Of a DNA stretch of 38,402 nt, positions 1 through 7,096 are shown piece by piece. Source of the DNA: Bacteroidia bacterium. GTDB lineage: Bacteria; Bacteroidota; Bacteroidia; Chitinophagales; Saprospiraceae. The translations under genes and the position numbers were made by a program. The first letter of the stretch is position 1, and every line of letters starts with the position of its first letter. The stretch spans positions 1-38,402 of the forward strand of contig JAUIKE010000070.1 of assembly GCA_030430845.1 (NCBI GenBank), read 5' to 3'. Below the pieces are notes generated by a model, which worked only from the letters and a program-made list of their open reading frames with translations, did no database searches and was not told the DNA's origin.

Positions 1-779
1 GGAGCGGCATCGCGCAGGCCTTCGATCATAAAAGAAGTCGCCATCTCCCCCTTGGGGTCAATGTATAGCCTGCGGGATTCGTCTCCGGTGATGGAGAGTG
101 TTCGCGGCTTTGCGGCATCTGCTCTTTTCAGCAATTCTTCATACCCCTTCTCCCCTATCTTCTCCACCAGCAAGGCTCTCGCCTCTCTTATGCGGTTTAC
201 CTTCTCGTACATATTCCCTGAGAAGTAAACCGAAGCGGGAATGTAGTCCTTTCCATCAAATACAAGGGAACCCGCCTTTAGCAGTTCTTCAAGGTTAGGA
301 TTTTTCTCATAGAAGCGTGACCAGCCATTTTTCGGACGGGAAACAATTGCAGGGTCCATGATCCCGCCTGGCTTCGTTTGGTACCAAACCCATGCCTTGA
401 CATCTGACTCTGATATGCCCGAATTGTATTTCCGGAAAACATCCTCAAAGCAGAGCATATCATCTCCGCATCCGGCATGTACACCCAGTTCCTTGTTGGA
501 ATGTTCGATCTGGGTTTCTCTTATGGCTTTTTTAAGCTTTTTAGGTTGTGGTATGGGAGACATTTTAGGCATGGGGGGCTTGGAGCTTGATTTATCTGAA
601 GGGAAGGACTTCTGAAAATGATCTACTGGCGTAGGGACTTGTATTCCCGCAAGCGATTGGTGGCGCTCTCCCTGGAGTTCCACGGTATAGCTCTCCTTTC
701 CAAATCGGTTGGAAACGCTTGTTTCTTCTCCCAAAATCTTTTCAGGATGGGCTGTGAAAAATTGATCATCATTCAGCAT
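1..779 (-). CDS. N-terminal part of a large unrecognised protein (cut by window edge)
   Basis: An uninterrupted minus-strand frame runs from an ATG at 779 to the window edge (259 codons, no stop), found by hand translation. It begins MLNDDQFFTAHPEKILGEE, then has a Pro/Lys/Ser-rich linker (about residues 45-80) and a mostly helical Lys/Glu-rich part with a DGKDYIPASVYFSGNMYEKV stretch. The upstream neighbours are a 69-codon gene and an N6-adenine methyltransferase, all co-directional. In Bacteroidota mobile elements such methyltransferases are often followed by a giant helicase-type protein, and this could be the start of one, but no helicase motif falls inside the window. The function is inference; the reading frame itself is well supported. 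Confidence 0.6.
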   Translation of the reverse strand, partial: MLNDDQFFTAHPEKILGEETSVSNRFGKESYTVELQGERHQSLAGIQVPTPVDHFQKSFPSDKSSSKPPMPKMSPIPQPKKLKKAIRETQIEHSNKELGVHAGCGDDMLCFEDVFRKYNSGISESDVKAWVWYQTKPGGIMDPAIVSRPKNGWSRFYEKNPNLEELLKAGSLVFDGKDYIPASVYFSGNMYEKVNRIREARALLVEKIGEKGYEELLKRADAAKPRTLSITGDESRRLYIDPKGEMATSFMIEGLRDAA

Positions 780-799
780 GGAAATATCGGGCTTGGGGG

Positions 800-1009
800 T
801 TATTCAAAAGCTGGCAAATCACTTTCCAGCTGTGCCATGGCCTGGTTCACGCTCAGTCCCTCGCTGGCAGCGATATGGAAGACTGATTGGCGGATATAGT
901 TGCGGCCCTGCTGGCTGGCCAGGTGCGCGCAAATGGAAGGGTAGCTATCCTCACAGGGATGGCTGAGTTCCTTGTCTATGAGTGTATACAGCTTTTCTTG
1001 ATCTGACAT
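800..1009 (-). CDS. Small hypothetical protein, 69 aa
   Basis: Short acidic protein, probably helical (MSDQEKLYTLIDKELSHPCE...), with no recognisable motif. It sits 15 nt after the N6-methyltransferase stop and 20 nt before the start of the truncated gene at the left edge, all on minus, so it is probably co-translated with them. Operon spacing is the main evidence that it is real. Confidence 0.6.
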   Translation of the reverse strand: MSDQEKLYTLIDKELSHPCEDSYPSICAHLASQQGRNYIRQSVFHIAASEGLSVNQAMAQLESDLPAFE

Positions 1010-1024
1010 GATATGAGGGCTTAC

Positions 1025-1783
1025 TTATTTTTTTCGGAAAACCACGATCTCGGTAAGGACTTCTGTATTTGGGAACATTTTGGCTGGAAGGCGATACGCA
1101 TCGATCAACTCCGCCTGACGGGCAATTCTCTTTTTGACCGCTGAGCCTCCCTGGCGTAAAAAGGGAACGCCACCATTTTTGGGTTCTGTGCCGATCACAT
1201 AGATCAGCAGGCCCTGGGGCAACAACAAATCCAGCCCTCGGGTGATAAAGTATTCTTCCACTTTCTGGGCACCGGTGGCCTTCTTCTCTAATGGCGCATA
1301 GCGCCCTTTGAACTGCCCGTAGGGCGGATTGCCAATCACCAGCCTGTATTTAGGCGAAAAAGGCAACGCCTTTCTGCGATCGGTAAAGATGCTTTCGAAA
1401 TAGCGCTGCTGGATGTTGGCGTGAGGAAAGCTATGCTTGGCTATCTGATAAGATGTATTGTCAATCTCGAAGGCATCTATCTCCACTTGCGGAGAAAAAA
1501 AACGCAAAAAGCGGCCTGTGCCGCAACTCGGTTCCAAAACTGGCCCATCATTAAAACCATGATGGATGGCCAGGCCAACCATCTTTTTGACAAGAGCTAA
1601 GGGCGTATAGAATTCATTCAGCAGGCCCTGGCCGTATTGGTCAAAGGTGCCGCCGTATTTAGCCATGCCCCCACCTCCTTCGTACTGCGCCATCAAGCGG
1701 ATATCATCGGCTGTATAGCCGTTTTGCTTGGAGGAAATCAGTTCCAGAACTTGCTGGTTGAGTTGGTGGGGGTTGGTCTTCAT
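1025..1783 (-). CDS. N6-adenine DNA methyltransferase, 252 aa
   Basis: SAM-dependent adenine methyltransferase. The SAM-binding motif I is EPSCGTGRF at residues 84-92 and the catalytic motif IV is NPPY at residues 152-155, the order typical of gamma-type N6 methylases. A Gly-rich stretch (YEGGGGMAKYGG, about 34-45) precedes them. No target-recognition domain is evident; the protein is shorter than a restriction-modification modification subunit and ends just after the core fold. It may be an orphan protective methylase or work with the large protein encoded downstream at the left edge. The enzyme class is clear; target site and role are unknown. Confidence 0.88.
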   Translation of the reverse strand: MKTNPHQLNQQVLELISSKQNGYTADDIRLMAQYEGGGGMAKYGGTFDQYGQGLLNEFYTPLALVKKMVGLAIHHGFNDGPVLEPSCGTGRFLRFFSPQVEIDAFEIDNTSYQIAKHSFPHANIQQRYFESIFTDRRKALPFSPKYRLVIGNPPYGQFKGRYAPLEKKATGAQKVEEYFITRGLDLLLPQGLLIYVIGTEPKNGGVPFLRQGGSAVKKRIARQAELIDAYRLPAKMFPNTEVLTEIVVFRKK

Positions 1784-1812
1784 GGCTGAGGGCTTGGTGA
1801 GGAGAAATCAAC

Positions 1813-3378
1813 CTACAGGCTGATTAATAGGGATTCGGAAGGATAGCGAAGGATATAAAGGCCTGATGGGAGCATACTGACAACCTTCTGAAAGTCCATC
1901 TGGCTCGACTCTTTGTTTCCGGAACTTTTTACAGAAAAAAGAACCTGGCCAGCCATGTTGACTAGCTCAAAGTTTTCGCCTGAAAGTTCCAGCACACTGC
2001 GGATTGTCTCGACCGTGCCATGGTCAGCCTTTCGGGCTGAGGCTTCATAGCAATCGGCCTGTGTACAGGCATAGGGGAAGTCGCCATAGGTGGTAGATAC
2101 CGTTACCAGCAGACTGCTATCGAGAAATTCCCAGGATCGGGGAATTACCGACTTTGTGCTTACGGTATAGTCAATTGTCTCAAAACACCCATTGGTCACA
2201 CCAGAGGCAAAGTCAACTGCCTGCGCTGTTGTATGTGCTGTGTCTTGACCGGTTAAAAAAGATATGTTCCCATCAGGTGAAATGGCCTCCCATAAATCTT
2301 GTGAAGGGTAGTTGTATGCCCAGGAGATCAGGGCGCTGAAGGGATTAAAAGCAATAGCTGATGAGCCTGCCAGTATCAGTTGTGATCCATGAGAATCCAT
2401 CGAATAGATCGCTGGTGGATTGCCCATGGGGTCCGCCATGCGGTAGGCTGCAATGACCAGGCCCTGATAATCAAGGCTGGCCATCCACTGGTCCGTGTGT
2501 AGGTAGAGGGTGTCCCTTGTTGCGAGTATTTCCTGGGAGACAGCAAGTGTATATGTCCCTGTTTTGTACAGGTTAACCCACTCTGTCGACCCATCTGGAC
2601 CTATCTTGCCTACAAAAGGGATTTGGTCTGTTGGTCCTGTTACACTGCCAGAAAATACAAAAGCGCCATCATCTGTCGGGCTGATTGCCGATATATGGAT
2701 TTCATTCTGACCATCGGCATCGTATGGTAGAATGGATAATTTATTGGATGCCAGAATGGTAAAATCAACAGGGTCATAGATCATGTAAACGATATCCTGC
2801 CTTTGGGGTGCATTTTGCCCCATGCCTGACTCTCCGATTACACAAACGACTTCCCTGCGAAAGAAGCAGGAATAGTTTTTTTCAATGGCCTCTCCGGTAT
2901 TAAAAAGAACACGGTTGTGGTTTAGTGCGGCTGACAATAGCTTTACATATTTAAGCTGGAATTGTTCATCAAATACAACCACGCTACAATCAGCATAATT
3001 TGTGTTTTCAGCTCCTGTGGATGTGAGGATATGGTATTCATCCTCCCCAAACTCATTCATATACCGAATCATGCCCTTGGCTTCCATTCCGGGATAGTAG
3101 GGAACATAGGCCACTTTCTCCTGTAGGAGGGAACCATTGGTTTTTTCCAGTTCCTGCAACAGGAGGTAGTTCACAAGAGGAAAAGGTGCGGGATCATTGG
3201 TTGGGATAGCCACTTCTGTGGCGAGGATCAGGTTGCCCGTTTTTGATAGGCAGGCGGTATTCCGTGATCCGATAGGCCCGGTATCTCCTGGGGCAAAAGC
3301 ATTGTAGTGTTGCCAGCCTTGCGAGAATGACAGAAGGCCAAAAAGCATAAGGGCAAGAAAAAGAATTTTTGGTTTCAT
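1813..3378 (-). CDS. Secreted protein with T9SS type A C-terminal sorting domain, 521 aa
   Basis: Residues 1-21 form a signal peptide (MKPKILFLALMLFGLLSFSQ). The body is beta-rich and looks like repeats of a propeller-type fold without catalytic motifs. The C-terminus has the pattern of a Por secretion (type IX) sorting domain: FELVNMAGQVLFS followed about 30 residues later by LPSGLYILRYP. Such cargo is exported by the host Sec and T9SS machinery and retained on or released from the surface. It lies between the methyltransferase and the M15-like peptidase genes on the same strand. A T9SS cargo gene beside phage structural genes suggests a lysogenic-conversion (moron) function. Ligand or substrate is unknown. 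Confidence 0.82.
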   Translation of the reverse strand: MKPKILFLALMLFGLLSFSQGWQHYNAFAPGDTGPIGSRNTACLSKTGNLILATEVAIPTNDPAPFPLVNYLLLQELEKTNGSLLQEKVAYVPYYPGMEAKGMIRYMNEFGEDEYHILTSTGAENTNYADCSVVVFDEQFQLKYVKLLSAALNHNRVLFNTGEAIEKNYSCFFRREVVCVIGESGMGQNAPQRQDIVYMIYDPVDFTILASNKLSILPYDADGQNEIHISAISPTDDGAFVFSGSVTGPTDQIPFVGKIGPDGSTEWVNLYKTGTYTLAVSQEILATRDTLYLHTDQWMASLDYQGLVIAAYRMADPMGNPPAIYSMDSHGSQLILAGSSAIAFNPFSALISWAYNYPSQDLWEAISPDGNISFLTGQDTAHTTAQAVDFASGVTNGCFETIDYTVSTKSVIPRSWEFLDSSLLVTVSTTYGDFPYACTQADCYEASARKADHGTVETIRSVLELSGENFELVNMAGQVLFSVKSSGNKESSQMDFQKVVSMLPSGLYILRYPSESLLISL

Positions 3379-3425
3379 GATATTATAATTGGCTTAAATG
3401 ATTGATTAATAATGTGAGCATATTC

Positions 3426-4112
3426 TCAGCCAACGGCGCGGCGGAGCTGAAATCGTTGGAATATTTGGAAAAAAAGGACAAAGAGGCCTAGCCCGATAAA
3501 GGCGGGAATCAGCACAGCTCTAAAGAAGCTGCGATCTTCTTCATCCTCGTAGCGCCTGAAAGAATTGAGCACCCGACTTTGGACAGATGCGACATAATCT
3601 ACATCTCCCGCAGGGCTTGTACTACCGGAATAGCTTGTCTTTGTAGATCGGTGGTCCCAGAGAGCATAGGGCTGTCCCTTGTACTGCTCTTTGCCCAAGC
3701 CGTCTTCCCTGACATCGAAGTGCATAAAGGTGTCATACAACCCAAATCCCCGAACACCCAACTCCCATAACTGGCGGAAAACCGGACCATGGGTGAGAAT
3801 CTCGCGATGGAAGATTTGGGCTACCCTTGCCCCCTCTCCATTTGCCTTCTCGGCACCCAAATCAATTGCGGCAGCGATTTCAAAGGCATGTTGAGAGGAC
3901 GGAGAGTAATCTTTGTCACGCGGGAAACGCGCGGTAGATGTGACATATACCGGAACGCCTGCCACATCCCGAACGAGCTGAGCGACATCAATCAGCCGGG
4001 CATCCAGCTTGTGTGAAGCGGGCGCATCTGGCGAGGAAGAGTGAAACTCACTTTCCAAAAAGTTGGTTGTGAGCTTCCTTTTGCTGTCTTTTTTGATCGT
4101 TGTATAATACAT
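3426..4112 (-). CDS. M15-like peptidoglycan peptidase with C-terminal membrane anchor, 228 aa
   Basis: Residues 35-140 resemble the zinc D-Ala-D-Ala carboxypeptidase (M15A) fold: VYVTSTAR, then SQHAFEIAAAID (His75, Asp84 as probable zinc ligands) and MHFDVRE (His131, Asp133). The spacing between His75 and Asp84 is two residues longer than the usual HxxGxAxD, so activity is not certain. A single hydrophobic segment at about 200-220 follows (VLIPAFIGLGLFVLFFQIF). A membrane-anchored peptidoglycan hydrolase fits a virion entry enzyme better than a free endolysin. It lies 5 nt downstream of the next membrane-protein gene. Confidence 0.72.
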   Translation of the reverse strand: MYYTTIKKDSKRKLTTNFLESEFHSSSPDAPASHKLDARLIDVAQLVRDVAGVPVYVTSTARFPRDKDYSPSSQHAFEIAAAIDLGAEKANGEGARVAQIFHREILTHGPVFRQLWELGVRGFGLYDTFMHFDVREDGLGKEQYKGQPYALWDHRSTKTSYSGSTSPAGDVDYVASVQSRVLNSFRRYEDEEDRSFFRAVLIPAFIGLGLFVLFFQIFQRFQLRRAVG

Positions 4113-4117
4113 CAGGT

Positions 4118-4534
4118 TTAGGCTATTATATGTGCCAAATCCCCGAAGTCGGCTGGTGTCAGGGCATCCCGAATGTCATCCTTTAGGTTTCGCTTATACA
4201 GTCGGTTGTACATCTTTGAAAGCAGAGGATAACTTAGCCTGTCATATTTCCGGACAACTCTGATAACAGCTCCCTCATTTTCCCAGGGCCATGGCACACC
4301 AAAAAGACCATCGTATCCCATTTCGACAAAGAGGGATTTAGCATCTTCGAGCAATTCGTCTGGCTCTATCCCTAACTCAATAGCATTGTTTTCAAGCGAT
4401 TCTCTTGCTCCTTCTTCTGGGTCCTTTTTGAAGACCTTGCGAAGCACAAAGTATAGAATAAGTAACCCTATAATGATGCCTGTGGCTATCATTAGTTTTC
4501 GGTTTGCGATTAGTTTTAGTAAAAAGGCGGGCAT
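4118..4534 (-). CDS. Single-pass membrane protein, 138 aa
   Basis: One N-terminal membrane segment (residues 14-30, MIATGIIIGLLILYFVL) follows a short basic start and is followed by RKVFKKD and a soluble helical domain (about 40-138). The layout matches the other small anchored proteins between 9.8 and 12.3 kb. It is encoded 5 nt upstream of the M15-like peptidase gene. Probably a minor virion-membrane protein, by context only; the soluble domain is not recognised. Confidence 0.65.
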   Translation of the reverse strand: MPAFLLKLIANRKLMIATGIIIGLLILYFVLRKVFKKDPEEGARESLENNAIELGIEPDELLEDAKSLFVEMGYDGLFGVPWPWENEGAVIRVVRKYDRLSYPLLSKMYNRLYKRNLKDDIRDALTPADFGDLAHIIA

Positions 4535-4580
4535 GTTCGGTTTATTTTAGGATTTTAGATGGTGTGGGTATTGATCAGAA

Positions 4581-4928
4581 TTACAGTTTGCGCAAAAGGA
4601 CCATGCCACCGGCTGCCACTTCGTCCATGTCGGAATAGGGAGAGGCCGACAATGCTTCCTCTATCTGAGTAATACCTTCGGCATCTACCGAGACAGGGGC
4701 TTCTTCCTGTATTTCAGGAATGTCAAATTCTCCATCCACAAAGCACACCGTCATGCCTTCAAAAGGGTCATGAGCTGCCAGTGCGGGTAGTTTATGCTTT
4801 GTTTCAAACCAGTCGTCTTCAGCGTCCTGGCTCACTATAGCAATCCCGCGCATACAGTACCGACACCTCGCGGCAAATTCCGGGAGGTTATCGAGCTGTG
4901 TCTGAGATAATAGGAAATAGGGATTCAT
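4581..4928 (-). CDS. Hypothetical acidic protein, 115 aa
   Basis: The start is placed at the internal ATG (MNPYFLLSQTQLDN) at 4928 because the gene upstream ends at 4939; a start further upstream would overlap it. The N-terminal part carries CRYC (Cys at about residues 22 and 25), without an obvious second Cys pair. The rest is acidic (EIQEEAPVSVDAEGITQIEEAL). It sits between the 559-residue putative spike and the 138-residue membrane protein, so a structural or assembly role is possible. Not recognised. Confidence 0.6.
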   Translation of the reverse strand: MNPYFLLSQTQLDNLPEFAARCRYCMRGIAIVSQDAEDDWFETKHKLPALAAHDPFEGMTVCFVDGEFDIPEIQEEAPVSVDAEGITQIEEALSASPYSDMDEVAAGGMVLLRKL

Positions 4929-4938
4929 GTTTTTTGAC

Positions 4939-6618
4939 TTAGTAGATGATAGAGTTTTGATAAATAGCATTCAGGCTCAAATCACCAATTATCCGCTCAA
5001 TGGCCAGTGTGCTGAGGTTCACGCGAAAGTGTGTGCTGGGAGTGGCCACAATTGCCACGTTTGCGGTTTGGTTGACGCCCATGGTGATTCCAGTAAAGCC
5101 ACCACCGAGGTTGATGTCCGAGAAGTCAACATCCGGAATGGTAAACCAAAGGCTTTTGTCCCAATCGGCGGATGTCTCTGTTACACCACCATTGTAGGTG
5201 TATTTGTAGACTTTCCCCTGGGCGCTGACAGTTGCTACAATTGGCATGTTGTAGGTGGTGTCATATCCGATTATTTCAAGGGAAATCAATCGGACAAAGC
5301 TGCCAGCAGATTCTGTGTCAAATAGATCTATTTGCCATGGCGTATAATCCGCTTCTGCCCAGAAGGAGGCTCCGCCATCATGGCGAAATAGGGTAATTTC
5401 CTTGTGGTTGGTTCCCAATTGGCCTATATAGGTCAGTAAGTCGCCATCATTGGTGATTTTCAAATCTCTGAAGGGATAGTTCGTCACTCCCCCCAGGGAG
5501 CGATCAATCACCTTTGTTTGCACGATCCCGCCTCCATTGTCATATCTGACGGCCAGGTCAAAATCTTCTTCCACCGTCCAGATAACCTTTTCTCCATTAT
5601 AGCCATCCCGGACATGGTCGAAGTAATACCTGCCCTGCCCGTCTCCGCCGATATTTGGCAGTTCTATGTCGAGAGACTCCACATCCCATCTTTTTCGGTA
5701 GTCACAGTCAGCGTTCTCTCCATTTTTTGTTATCCGGAAAACGTTGTTGTCAGAATAGGAATCCAGGACAGCCCATAGCGGCGGATAGCCATTTATATTT
5801 GCCTCTGCCGGATCGGTACTCCTACCTTCCGAGTAAGCTGTACCGCCAGATAAATCTCCGGTCACAGTAAGCCCTGCCGCAGGTGTTCCCGGGAAAACAG
5901 AAGCGTTGAAATTGCTGCCTTGGATAGCACGGGCTACCCAGCCAAATTCTGATCGAGGGTGTGGAAATACGTGTGTAGTAACACGTCCATTTGCATCAGC
6001 AATGAAGTATGTTCCATCGTTGAGCACAATGGGATAGAAGGAAGATGCAAAGGAGACATCTTCCTTGATCTCTGTCATCCTATGTTGAGCGTAATTGAAA
6101 TAGGTACTTGCGTTAATAAGCGGGAAGGCCGCATTTATTACGGTAAGGACTACGTCAAGTCGTTTGGATTGACAGCCTGTGAGGCCATCGTCAATATAGC
6201 CGGAGGCACCTGCCCAAACACGCTTGTTTAGACCAAAAAACAGGCCTTTTCCACCTGCGAGGATTGCGGCAACGATTTCATTCTCAAAATCAATGGCAGA
6301 CCGGGTGCCTGCTGTTATGGTCCAGTTTGCAGGATTTGTTGGGTCTGCATTTGGGGCAATTGTTCCTGTGTAGAGCAATTCTGTACCTTGTGCGCTGGAG
6401 CTGCTCCCCAAAAAAAAGGTATAACGAAGTAGGGCTTCCGCTCCTGTGGTAGCTATGTCAATTTTTTTACCAGACACATAGCTACCATCTGCGGATAGGC
6501 CAAAGATACCTGGTATAATTTCACTTTCATCTGTCACCAGTAGCCGGGCCGATGTTCCCTGGAAGGTCATCATGATACATGATGGCGAAAGTGGCCTGAA
6601 ATATCTAGGAAGTTTCAT
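4939..6618 (-). CDS. Large beta-rich protein, putative spike or attachment protein, 559 aa
   Basis: No signal peptide, no membrane segment and no catalytic motif. The sequence is rich in Gly, Thr, Asp and aromatic residues in short alternating strands (YTFFLGSSSS, GKGLFFGLNKRVWAGASG, TYNMPIVATVSAQGKVYKY), as in beta-propeller or receptor-binding proteins. The start MKLPRYFRPLSPSC is 15 nt after the preceding stop. Placed between two other putative virion genes. A host-attachment or spike role is inference from composition and location. Confidence 0.62.
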   Translation of the reverse strand: MKLPRYFRPLSPSCIMMTFQGTSARLLVTDESEIIPGIFGLSADGSYVSGKKIDIATTGAEALLRYTFFLGSSSSAQGTELLYTGTIAPNADPTNPANWTITAGTRSAIDFENEIVAAILAGGKGLFFGLNKRVWAGASGYIDDGLTGCQSKRLDVVLTVINAAFPLINASTYFNYAQHRMTEIKEDVSFASSFYPIVLNDGTYFIADANGRVTTHVFPHPRSEFGWVARAIQGSNFNASVFPGTPAAGLTVTGDLSGGTAYSEGRSTDPAEANINGYPPLWAVLDSYSDNNVFRITKNGENADCDYRKRWDVESLDIELPNIGGDGQGRYYFDHVRDGYNGEKVIWTVEEDFDLAVRYDNGGGIVQTKVIDRSLGGVTNYPFRDLKITNDGDLLTYIGQLGTNHKEITLFRHDGGASFWAEADYTPWQIDLFDTESAGSFVRLISLEIIGYDTTYNMPIVATVSAQGKVYKYTYNGGVTETSADWDKSLWFTIPDVDFSDINLGGGFTGITMGVNQTANVAIVATPSTHFRVNLSTLAIERIIGDLSLNAIYQNSIIY

Positions 6619-6633
6619 GTCGTTAGGGATTGG

Positions 6634-7086
6634 TTAAATGAATTTGCCCATTCTTTTCTTGGGCTTAAGGCTATTATAAAGCTGTTTTAAATACAATTTT
6701 TGGACAGAATTATGGCTATAGATGTTCAGACCTTCGGTATCACCTGTCAGTCCTTTGAATTTAGGGTGTTCAGAAATCATGGCGAGAATCTGCTCTTCTT
6801 CGGGATGATTGGGAGACATGTTGATAGATACAGACTTAACAGACAGGCTCTCTAATGCGCGCAGTACTAAATAACCGAAGCCTATTGGACCTATTATGAG
6901 TACATCACCCTTCATTCGGCTCACCAGTGCGTCTTGGGCCTTTCGGTATCCCAGGTCATCCTGATCTATGATAGACATCGCGACAACCTTGTTATTATCC
7001 AGTTGCCGACTCACCATTCTGCGGAAGGGCTTGTTGTCATTTTGATCCTTTCGATGAACTATTTCAATTGTTTTTTCGATTGTCAT
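6634..7086 (-). CDS. Hypothetical protein, possible Rossmann-like fold, 150 aa
   Basis: The start is taken at MTIEKTIEIVHRKD (ATG at 7086), 10 nt after the 894-residue gene ends at 7097; the longer in-frame extension would run inside that gene. The centre has a hydrophobic strand followed by a Gly-containing turn (GDVLIIGPIGFGYLVLRAL), then VKSVSINMSPNHPEEEQIL, which resembles a degenerate nucleotide-binding fold, but no cofactor motif is complete. The C-terminus is basic (KPKKRMGKFI). Not recognised. Confidence 0.58.
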   Translation of the reverse strand: MTIEKTIEIVHRKDQNDNKPFRRMVSRQLDNNKVVAMSIIDQDDLGYRKAQDALVSRMKGDVLIIGPIGFGYLVLRALESLSVKSVSINMSPNHPEEEQILAMISEHPKFKGLTGDTEGLNIYSHNSVQKLYLKQLYNSLKPKKRMGKFI

Positions 7087-7096
7087 ACTGTTTGAC

